Assembly: GCA_963691815.1 (NCBI GenBank) | Contig: OY829647.1 | Coordinates: 9,626,709-9,690,708 of the forward strand | Direction of reading: 5' to 3' | DNA from: Echiichthys vipera | Lineage: Eukaryota > Chordata > Actinopteri > Perciformes > Trachinidae | DNA: 64,000 nucleotides | Shown: piece by piece, positions 54,801 through 64,000 of the stretch | Position numbering within the stretch: position 1 is the first letter of the stretch | How the letters are laid out: every line of letters begins with the position of its first letter | Position numbers and translations under genes: made by a program | The notes under the pieces: model-generated | Told to the model about the DNA's origin: nothing | Seen by the model: only the letters and a program-made list of their open reading frames with translations | Database searches by the model: none

Positions 54801-57800
54801 GGATTACTCCATGATGTACCACCTCATCAGGGGACAGTCTGTCATCAAACTGTACATCATATACAACATGTTAGAGGTACACTAAGATAATACTTCCCTA
54901 GGGCTGCAACTACCTACTAAGTAGCTGTTTTCTCAAATAATCAGTTTGTTGTGTGATCTATAAAATGTAGATCAGTGTTTCCCAAAGCCCAAGAAGACGT
55001 CGTCAAATGCCTTTTTTTATCCAAAACTCGTGTATTTAGTCAAGATAATCAGTTTACTCTAAAGAAAATCGGAAAAAATGCATTATATTACATTTCATTT
55101 CGTGCTTTTGTCCATAGCGACTTCCAATAAGTGCATTCAACAATTAGGGTACAAACCAGAAGAGCAATTATTAAGTAAGTGTGGTATCTATAGAGTGCTG
55201 CATATAAGTGCTTTTTCCCCTCTTTTTTTTTACTTTTAATCGTCTTCTTAGCCAAGGTGCAGTCGAAAGAGATGCGTTTTTAGCCTGCGGCGGAAGCATT
55301 TGAAAAGCTGGAATCAGAGAATTTTGACCATTATATTATTATATTTTTTCTTAATAAGATGACTCAAACTGATGAATCGCTTATCAAAATAGTTGGTGAT
55401 TAATTTAATAGATGCTTACTAATCTAATTATCTTTCCAGCTCTATACTGCAATAATAATAATGTTTATAACTCTGATTGTACTGTACAGTGAACCACCAA
55501 CTCATTCCCTCTCTTGCCCCCTCTCGTCCGTCCCCTGTTGTGTTGTCAGGTGGCGGACCGCCTGTTCTCATCTTTTGGCCAGGACATCCTGGACGCTCTG
55601 TACTGGACAGCCACAGAACCCAAGGAGAAGAAGAGAGCGCACATAGGCGTGATTCCTCACTTCCTCATGGCTGTGCTCTACGTCTGTATCCTCACAGTCT
55701 AAATAGCTACATGTGTATTTCCCTACATTCATAGATATACGTATGTAGCAGTGTAAACACATGACAGTTTGTCAGACAGGAAACTTTAGTTTCTCTGTGT
55801 ATGCTTTGTAAAACTGGCAGATGAGCTTCTTGGTTTAAATGACAAAATAGAAACTAATCCAAGAACGATGAGTAGATTTCATTTCTAAAGTATTTTCTAA
55901 GCAAAATGTCAGAAATTGAGTTATTACTGTTTTTTCGTGTTCTGTGAACTAAATATCTTTGGGTTTTGGACTATTGGTCAGACAACAGAAGCAATTTGAA
56001 GATGTCAGCTTTGGCTTTGAGTAGAATTTTCCACTAATGTTGAGTCATAGAAACTACATTTTTATGTGTTGAGCATTATATTGTCAATATAGTGAGTCAA
56101 TTAATTGAGAATAATCAGCAGATTAATCATTAGTTGCAACCTCACACAGCTTCACTTCAGAAGAATGAACATGCAGCATGATATTCTTCACTGTAGTCTT
56201 CCTCAGTGTATTCTTTTCCTCAGCATGTGTGTTACTAGTTCTCCATGCCATCCTCATCATGGTTCAGGCCACCACTCTCAACGTAGCCTTCAACTCCCAC
56301 AACAAGTCCCTGCTCACCATCATGATGTCAAACAACGTGAGTATCCTTCACACACATCACACATTAACTCAATTAAAAGTACATGCAGCACCAGTTCAGC
56401 CATTTCTTTATTTTCTTGTAGTTTGTGGAGATCAAAGGGAGCGTGTTTAAGAAGTTTGAAAAGAACAACCTTTTCCAGATGTCAAACAGTGGTAAGAAGT
56501 CAATGATTATTGCAAAATCAGCAGTCTGAGAATAATGTTTAGCTCAGCCTTTGAACTTGGTAATTTGGTACAAGGTAAATTTATGGAACTGCGCTCAGCT
56601 GCAGCAAGTAAAAAGTAGGTTAATCCAGGATTGATTTGTTTTGTTTCCTACAGACATAAAAGAGAGGTTCACCAACTACATCCTCCTGCTCATCGTCTGT
56701 CTGAGAAACATGGAGCAGTTCTCGTGGAACCCTGGTAACTAGCGCAGCGCTGCACAGAGAACATGACATTACGAAATCTACAGCTGATTTATCTTAATGA
56801 CAGTTAGACGTTACATCACACAGCTCCTCACCAGTGCATCCTCGGGGCTCAGTGTGGCTCTGCACTGTCACTGACTTTAATAACTAATATTATACTGAAT
56901 GTTGACACTGATCAGTTTTTAATTTTTGTTTTTAGACCACTTGTGGGTGCTGTTTCCTGATGTTGTCATGGTGATTGCCTCAGAGGTGGCCGTGGACGTT
57001 GTGAAGCATGCCTTCATCACCAAATTCAATGACATCAGTGCTGATGTGAGTCCCTTTTTGAACACAGTACTTTCACAGTTTAGTGTGGTTAAGTGTGGCA
57101 GCAAAGGGAGTATTATTGTTATTTTAAAGACAGTCCAAAGAGTGCATTTTGATTTGACAAAATAATCTAATTCTAGATCTATTCACCAGCTTTTTCCAGT
57201 GCTTTAAACCACGTCTCACAGTCTTCATGGGAGGATGGAGTTTGCTCAGTTATTGGGCTTTTTTTTAACATTTCGAATTTAGAGTCACTATCTGTATAAG
57301 CCAGGAATGTCTTTAGGCGTGAGACGATGTAAAAATGTCATGTCACAATTATCCTGGCCATGACTCACGATATCATCCCGATAACCAATCAAATCAACAT
57401 ATGTTTAAAATTCTTTAAATAGCATTAAAACATACTGAAATCCCTTTTTGTTAGGAAACAAGTATTTTTATTGTGTCGCAGATAGGGCACAAATAGCAGG
57501 GGAACAGACTTGCAGCGATCACGGAGAGCCTGTTTAATGTTTTTTTGTGTTTTACAAACTGGTGATACATTCTCTTTTTCCTTCTTTCCTTCTCACACAC
57601 TCACACCAGATACGCTGTAGTATCAAAGGGTAACTCTCAGTCAACTGAGCCATTTTCCCTTTGTTTTTTCCCGCCTCCTTCCCTCTTGTGCTCGCTTCCT
57701 TTTTCGATTTCCTTCAGGGAGTTGTAACTTTGGTTATGTAACGGAGAGCGACTGCACAGGATGGGATTAACCCCTTTATCTCCAAAGTGTCAAACCTAAT

Positions 57801-59182
57801 CACACAACCCTTACTCACATGGGGAGAGCGTTCAAGCACTTGTGTATCCATTTTCATCCACATTCAATCCATGTGTGTAAATTTCCGCTTTTGTCTTTTT
57901 AATCTGGTTTTATCAAAATTCAATTTGGCTCATATTCTACCTTTACCCCCACTGTACCTTCACTTTACACTAATGTAATACATACATACTCCGACACCCT
58001 CTGCACATTCTTCATATTTGTTTGATATTTTATTACTTTACTGACTAATATTGTGTCACTGTGTGTCGTTTATTCAGGTATACGGAGAATACAGAGCCAG
58101 CCTTGCCTTTGACCTTGTCAGCAGTCGACAGAAAAATGTGAGTTCAAATATCAGATTTGTTTCCAAACTAGCTCAAACTTGCAGTCAGGATCCCAGGTGG
58201 TGTTGCCTTTTACACTGTATTTGGTCAAAATATATGTATTTTTAAATACTTTACATTCTTACAAAACCCCACTCAGCTTTTGCATTTTGCACAAATGTTC
58301 AAAAAGTTCATAATTTCATATTTAAATGTTAACATGCACTATCTCTAAAGGCTATGGTCAAATTAACTCGCAGGTCATAGAAGTTTGACAAACTCTTAGC
58401 TACGGGTGAGCGTTATGGATACAATCTTCCATCACTGTTTATATTGTACTACCAGTATATGTACAACATTATATCATATACTGTATTACATTCAGTATAT
58501 CACATAATGATATATCATTGTTTTTCATGGAGGCAGAGAGCTCAATGCTCTGCAACTAAAGAAAATATGAAGAGATTTCTTAAGGTTCATTACATTGAGC
58601 TCTTCCAGACAACATAGTTCACTACCCGGACCGTAATTTGTCTAATCCAGTGAAGTAAATATATGAAAATCACATTTATCCATATTTATCGCAAAAACTC
58701 CTGTCACATTACCCACAATGTCCAAACACTAGCAAATATACTGTACTAGGGGAACAATCACCAAGGTGTTATCAGTATGATTTTATTATTAATACTCTGA
58801 CGGATTACATATTTTTATTGTCACAGTATAATTAGTGCTAACTGGAGTTTTTCCATTTTGTTATTATGAATTCTACAAATGCTTTTCCATTGCTAATCAC
58901 AACATTTGTGTACTTCTTGTTGAAGACTGAATGCCAAATAGAGACTGATATTTGCAATATCAAGGAAATCTTTCCTGATTTGTGTGTAATGACTGATGCA
59001 TTGGTTGGGACAGAAAAAACTTTTGATTCTTGTTGATGCATTGTGATAAAAATGTCCTTAATGTGCCTCCAGGCTTACACCGACTACAGTGACTCCGTAT
59101 CCAGAAGAATGGGCTTCATCCCGCTTCCATTAGCTCTGCTGGTCAGTTACTGTTTATGAATTATATCCATTGCTATTGATGT

Positions 59183-59223
<41 letters not shown>

Positions 59224-60964
59224 ACTTTACATCTGATTGTGTGTTTGTGTTTATTTATTCAGTTGATCAGAGTTGTGACCAGCTCAGTGAAGATCCAGGG
59301 TTCGCTCTCCTTCATGTGTGTGCTGCTGTTTTACCTGGGGTAAATGTCAAGTGCTCCTTTCCAAGTTTTGATCACACATTAGCAGTGTTATGAGTGTTTA
59401 TTAATGTGTATAATGGTTTTGTGTCTGTGTTTGTGAGCAGGATGATCACTCTGAAGGTGCTCAACAGTATCGTTCTGCTGGGGACGTCTTGTGTGTTCGT
59501 CAAAGAGGCCAACATGGAAGAAAAGCTCTCCGACCCGCCACCTTCCGTTGTCTCCAGCCGCGCAAACTCCAGAGCTCACCGCACCAAACACGTTCCCACT
59601 TCAACACCGCAAGGTATATCTATGTCTCTGTTTTCATATTGCTAAATGCAGCATTTGATAAATCCGACCCTTCTTAGGTACTGTTGCTATTTCTGTCAAA
59701 CTTTCTGTTCTTGCACGCTACAGTTTACAATAATAACAGGTGCAGATTTACTACTTGAAACTCTTAGTAATTTTTGAAACAATGGATCCTTCATTTTAGA
59801 CAGAAGAAGACAAAAGCAGCCTTTTAATTTCTTGGCAGCAACCCTGTTTTTGGCAGATTCTGTTGGCTGTAATTGGCTACCTAATTAAGCTAACTTTAGC
59901 TTCATGCGTTGATCGAAAACTTTGTCTCTGAATGACTTTTTTTCAACGTTTCCAATTGATTTCTGCAAAGCTGATCTTACATATGCACTCGATGACTACA
60001 TACATGGCATTGAGCTAAAAGACTAAAGCTGCATGTCTGTGGAGAGGCCAGCATCCTCCCCAGTTGGTGTAGAAGATGTGTAGATAGAGAACCAGCATTG
60101 TACAGTATTTCAATATAGACCTTGTTAGTTCTTTTATTGTTAATATGATAAAGGGAGGGAAAATCTGACCGTTCAAACATAATCCTGTGTGTTAAAATTA
60201 AATTTTAAGGTAAAGCCTTTACAATGAGGACTAACCGATCTGGGATAATGTTGGCTAGTGTTGTTGGAGTGCGAACCTCCTCAAATGTAACAGGACAGCG
60301 CTGCCAACGTTACCCTACTCTGATATAGTAACATGCAGGACTGACTTTCATCCAGAAATGCTACGCAGTGGATGTGCTAGTTGTGAATGTTTTTTTTTTA
60401 ATTGTAACCTGTAACCCCTCAAAGTAATTTACTTAGTTAATGATGTTCCTCCTTGCCTGTAATGTAGTAATGTCCTGTACCTCCCTCCAAACTATTTAAA
60501 GGCTGAGTATCTACTTATCTTATCACATCAACATGCACACCACTTCAGCATACAGAGAAACTCAAAGCTTGTCAGACCTGCTTTGCCTAGTTACAGTGGC
60601 TAAACTATGATTGGACAATTGGTGGAGGGGTTCAGTAAATGTCTGTACCACATATGTATGTTCCTCTGCCGCTTTCTGTACAATAAACTCGACCACTTTC
60701 CCTCAAACAGAACCCACAACCGACAAAGGAGGAATATCACTGGCAGCGGACAATTTCCCGCTCCCCATTATTCCAGAGAGCTCCGCCCCAACACTCCCCA
60801 AGAGCGACTCGGACACATTCCTGACCACGCCAGACGGGGACGACGAAGACAAAATAATCAATGCCGACACAGGACTGGAAGGGGAACGACTTGAACTCAG
60901 AACGCCCAAGAAAGATTTGCTTGAAATAGACCGCTTCACCATCTGTGGCAACCGAATAGACTGA
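51811..60964 (+). CDS. tapt1: Transmembrane anterior posterior transformation protein 1
   Basis: TAPT1 is a multi-pass membrane protein linked to cilia and axial skeletal patterning; mutations in human cause a severe osteochondrodysplasia. Exons: 51811-51988, 53523-53653, 53763-53881, 54714-54876, 55550-55685, 56239-56336, 56422-56491, 56654-56734, 56936-57045, 58078-58137, 59073-59141, 59263-59339, 59441-59613 and 60711-60964. All phases agree, giving 572 residues (567 in human), and the 14-exon layout matches the human gene. After a charged Lys/Glu-rich N-terminus come ELTRGYFLEHNEAKYTERRE, YHLIRGQSVIKLYIIYNMLE, TLNVAFNSHNKSLLTIMMSN, GFIPLPLAL and the C-terminal KKDLLEIDRFTICGNRID. Hydrophobic segments occur in exons 3, 4, 6, 8, 9 and 11-13. 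The C-terminal tail before KKDLLEID is Ser/Pro-rich and variable. The two teleost tapt1 duplicates cannot be told apart here, so no a/b suffix is given. Confidence 0.96.
52520..52740 (+). mobile_element. Interspersed repeat with tRNA-like B box (tapt1 intron 1)
   Basis: GGTTCGAATCCC (52546-52557) is a B-box-like word, followed by GTGTGGAGTTTGCATGTTCT, CCCCGTGTCTGCGTGGGTTC, GTCCAAAGATGTACACATGT and AATTGCCCGTGAATG. It ends in the GCGATAGACTGG word that also opens the 45765 tail. It is a very common fish repeat; the class is not settled. Confidence 0.65.
52960..53280 (+). pseudogene. Tc1/mariner transposase 3' fragment and terminal repeat
   Basis: GTAGAAGAACTTGACTGGCC, GGGGATGAACTTTAACTCC, ATGCTCTTGAGACTGAATGG and AATCCCTGCAGG follow the order of a widespread fish Tc1-like transposase 3' region. 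It is broken by frameshifts. The end CCACATATCTTTGGCCATAA is the terminal inverted repeat. It is inactive, in tapt1 intron 1. 51989-52519 and 53281-53522 otherwise show nothing. Confidence 0.65.
53882..54713. other. tapt1: tapt1 intron 3, no recognised feature
   Basis: AT-rich intron with no repeat that has a second copy in the window. The same holds for intron 4 (54877-55549) and intron 5 (55686-56238), apart from a CTTTTTTTTACTT run near 55225. Confidence 0.5.
57046..58077. other. tapt1: tapt1 intron 9, no recognised feature
   Basis: One kilobase without a repeat I can name. GTAACTTTGGTTATGTAACG near 57724 is a short imperfect inverted repeat. Intron 10 (58138-59072) is likewise AT-rich and featureless. 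Confidence 0.45.
59187..59219. repeat. (GT)n microsatellite in tapt1 intron 11
   Basis: About 16 GT units about 45 bp after the tapt1 exon ending at 59141. Confidence 0.95.
59614..60710. other. tapt1: tapt1 intron 13, no recognised feature
   Basis: A 1.1-kb AT-rich intron before the terminal coding exon. No duplicate block seen elsewhere in the window. Confidence 0.45.
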
Positions 60965-63332
60965 ACGCCAAATACAACGAGTCGGCGTGTCCCGGCAAAA
61001 CAGCGAGGTTCAGGGATTGGACACGGGTCGTAGAGTATGCTCAGACCAGACTTTTTTTTGTGCACCTGACCCCTGGAGTATTTATTTATTTATTACTGAC
61101 AAAACCAGCCAAGGCATTAAGCTGTTACTACGAGCATCAGAGGCCGCTTCAGATGTTTCCGTCTGGTCCAGCCGGTGCCTCGTCGGGAACCAGATAGACT
61201 CTGAGGAAGAGTCCATAGGTTGTCGGGGCAACCTGCAGACATGCTTGCTGATGATGATGATGGGAGAAAACTGGCACGCAGAGCACGAAGAGGGAAACAA
61301 ATCTGCATATGTCAAATAGAAGAACGTGGGTCTCTGTGTGATCAGAGGAACATGACAGCTGGACTGTGCGAGGGCGTGTCCAAAAGCACAATCATATGTA
61401 AAGTGCAGAGTTGTTTTTAGAAAGAACAAAATTTGTCAATTTTTTTTACATTTTTTTAATTTCAAAAGCCTGAAAAATTCAAATATTTGAAATGAATTTT
61501 TTATGAAAAATCTCTTTTTTTTCTAAAATCGACCTGCAAGAGTAAGACTCAAAATCACATTAACGCAGTGATGAAATCTCAGAATTGCTCTGCAGACACA
61601 CACACACACACCAACACACGTTTAAAACATCTTGTTTAAAGTGCGTTACTGTGATGAGTCCGGACGTCCATAGCTGTCAGACGTGGCAGCAGTGACACAG
61701 TCTTGCGTGAGTGCATTGGCTTCAGGCAAAGAGGTGACTTTGTTTTTTCAATACAGATAAAAGTTTGGAGGTTTTAGTGTTGTACACTTTGTGTTGATGT
61801 TACTTTGAAGCACTGAGATAAAATGGTGCCTGTTTGTAAAGACAAGTATTTATTTTGAGTCCAAGCCAGACAATTTGGAAGATATTTCATTTTTAAGTGA
61901 CTTTTCATAGGTGTGCTTCATGTGTACACTCACCATTCAAGCATGTAGCCTACAGATAATCCCATCTTGGTGTAACACCACTGTGTTCTTGGTCGCATTT
62001 GAAACATTTGTCTGTGACACTGGCTCACCAGCATCAGTTTAACGTTTTACCATCTTTCACCATTGGCTTTACTCGTGTGAAGGGGGAAGGTTTAAGGCTG
62101 CCTGAAGGCTGAGGCACAGTGATGAGAATGAATCAAGATTTTGGCTTTTCTTAAATTTGCAAAAGCAAAAGTCCGGTGTGAACCCTAAAGGTTGCTGGCA
62201 TTGTTTGGTGTGGTCATCTGCAGCTGGCTGTGGTTAGTGGAAGAAGCTCTTCCTCCAAATGCTTATGTACCTAACAGTCCTAAGATGCTGTGAAAGCTGG
62301 AAGCACTGTTTAACAAATGAAATGGATTATATAACTCCGGTCTGAAGTGCCAGGAGTTGCATGTCTTGGGCAAAAGCTAAGTCCAACCGAGCCCCAAGTC
62401 TCGCCTCTCATGTCATGAGTCGAGCCACAGTGCTCACAAAAACATAGTTTTTCAAAAAACAAATGATTGTTTTAAAAACCCAGAAGGTCTTTTAACTAGG
62501 AATGGGAATTGATGAGATTTTATTGATACCAACGCCGGTATTGATTCTGCTTTATCGGTCTGATTCTTTCTTATTGATTCCTGATCAGTTTTCTTAACGT
62601 TGACCTACAGGATGTTTCAGCATCAACAGAACTGTTATCTGAGTCTGAACACTGTAGATGAAACCAGAGAATTTGTACAACTTTATTTTGTATTTAGGTG
62701 TTCAGGTTTTTCAAAGAAAAATCAGCTTAGCCTGTCTTGTGTTATTATAACACCACACGTTGGACCGTTTCGTCATCTATGCCACGACTCGTTCTTGCTG
62801 CAAGTTTCCATCCGCAAACGCAAGAGTTTGATGTCATTGTTTTGCAGAAAACATGCCCGCATTGATAAAAAAAGGTCTTGATCAGCTCATAGGCAAACGA
62901 TTCTGATTTGTTTCCTGTTCGCAACTTTTATTGCTGGTCTGAAGATATCTCCAGCGTCATCAAAGACTCTTCTAACAATCTGAATGAAAAAAAATATTCT
63001 CTCTGTCCCACTGTGATGAAGATTTTAACTTGTTGCTCAAGTTGCAACTATTTCCTTCATCCAAACAAAGTTGCTAGCCAGCAGTATCACACCTCTGCTC
63101 CATTTGTGAATCAAAATGAGTTAGTCATGAGATATACAGCATTTGTCTACTGTATATTGATGTTACTTTGTAATATTTTAAGTTTTAAAAAGAAATCCTT
63201 TCCGACTGCTTGGGAGGGAATTAGAGTTGCACCTCGGAAAACAGATTAAATAGGTGTTGCACAGCGTACATTGTTATGGCCTCTTGACAGGGAAGAATCC
63301 ACAGTGTCAGCATTTCAATCCTCGTGTTTCGG
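60965..63332 (+). other. tapt1: tapt1 3' UTR and downstream flank
   Basis: The start of this stretch is the tapt1 3' UTR. No canonical AATAAA was noticed on the plus strand; an ATTAAA at about 63245-63250 is a weak candidate. A short (CA)n tract lies near 61588-61612. Open frames on both strands (61082-61429, 62600-62881, 62908-63249) show no domain, no splice context and no family I recognise. Confidence 0.5.
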
Positions 63333-64000
63333 TTAAAGTGTAATTCCGGCACAAAATCGTCCCATGGTCTTTTTCGGCACTTACATTCATCATATAAGCC
63401 ATCGAGACAGTTTTCTTTTGCTGCCTTATTGAAGTTTTTTTTCAAGGTGTTTTTTGCGCCATTGTTTCCTGGTTTATTCTGTTCCCGGTGCCCCCACTCC
63501 TTTTGCCACTGCCGCAGAGTGGGGAGCATGCGCGGCCAAGAAACTCGTTGTTAAACCGAGAACGCTGTTTACATACATGAATAATCGGGGAACTGAAGGA
63601 GTTCTCTAGGTCTGTTAAAGAAACCGGAGTATGACCTTAACGTGAATATAATCGGGTTTTTAAACTGCACGTAAACACACTGATAGTAAAGTCCATTCAA
63701 GTCAATTACCAAATGCAATCCAAAAGGAAGGAGCTCATTGCTGCTTAATTTTACGTATAGGGTCTCTTTTCATACAACTGCAGAGGTTTGGTGTTATTTT
63801 GAGCGATATTAGTTGTTAAAACTGTTTGAATGCCTTCACCGTGCTGCCCCGAGCTAATCAGTGTTAGCCACGTCCGGCTGTCAGCGACTCTCCCGGATTT
63901 CTCCATTAATAGTTGATGCGCGAAAAAAAACTGTCTCGATGGCTTATTCGATGTATGTAAGTGCCGAAAAGGGATGATTTGCGCCGTAATTACACTTTAA
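63333..64000. mobile_element. Long-inverted-repeat MITE, copy B
   Basis: The left terminus TTAAAGTGTAATT (63333-63345) is the exact reverse complement of 63988-64000. The inverted arms extend about 85 bp with high similarity (TTTTTCGGCACTTACAT, AAGCCATCGAGACAGTTTT). The interior right half (63776-63890) carries CTGCAGAGGTTTGGTGTTAT and GCTAATCAGTGTTAGCC, shared with copy A at 350-842. The element ends at the last base of the window. No transposase; the TTAA ends suggest a TTAA-targeting transposon. Confidence 0.75.

Noticed and set aside
61082..61429. Open frames on both strands after tapt1
   Set aside because: Overlapping frames on opposite strands in the 3' UTR, with no known domain or splice signal.

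Overview
The window is nuclear DNA of a ray-finned fish, most likely a percomorph teleost. The evidence is intron-rich vertebrate genes with GT-AG introns, teleost-type proteins, many (CA)n/(AAT)n microsatellites, and short transposon and SINE families typical of teleosts. It holds seven protein-coding genes. I rebuilt them exon by exon, checking splice sites and reading phase at each junction; six are complete at the coding level. No rRNA, free-standing tRNA, CRISPR array or viral gene was found.

Layout, left to right: cpe (minus, first coding exon only, 5933-6173; the rest lies beyond the left edge); msmo1 (minus, 9997-13616, 5 coding exons, non-coding first exon near 15035); klhl2 (minus, 17940-31263, 15 coding exons); med28 (minus, 34882-37050, 4 exons); lap3 (minus, 38460-45300, 13 exons); clrn2 (minus, 46932-50144, 3 exons); tapt1 (plus, 51811-60964, 14 exons). 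clrn2 and tapt1 are divergent across about 1.7 kb; the first six genes run head to tail on the minus strand.

The genes do not form one pathway: prohormone processing (cpe), sterol C4-demethylation (msmo1), CUL3 ubiquitin-ligase adaptor (klhl2), Mediator subunit (med28), cytosolic M17 aminopeptidase (lap3), hair-cell tetraspan (clrn2), and a cilium/secretory-pathway membrane protein (tapt1). From memory of the human map, cpe-msmo1-klhl2 corresponds to a block on 4q32 and med28-lap3-clrn2-tapt1 to a block on 4p15, so the window joins two blocks that are far apart in human.

The spaces between exons carry decayed mobile DNA: TTAA-flanked miniature elements, Tc1/mariner remnants, LINE 3' ends, tRNA-derived SINEs, and several dispersed families present here in two or more copies. 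The most unusual structure is a diverged tandem array of about 12 units of about 115 bp filling most of clrn2 intron 1. No wholly new biological system is evident; the findings are mostly about repeat architecture and its closeness to splice sites and promoters. Family names for repeats rest on sequence pattern and memory, not on a database search.
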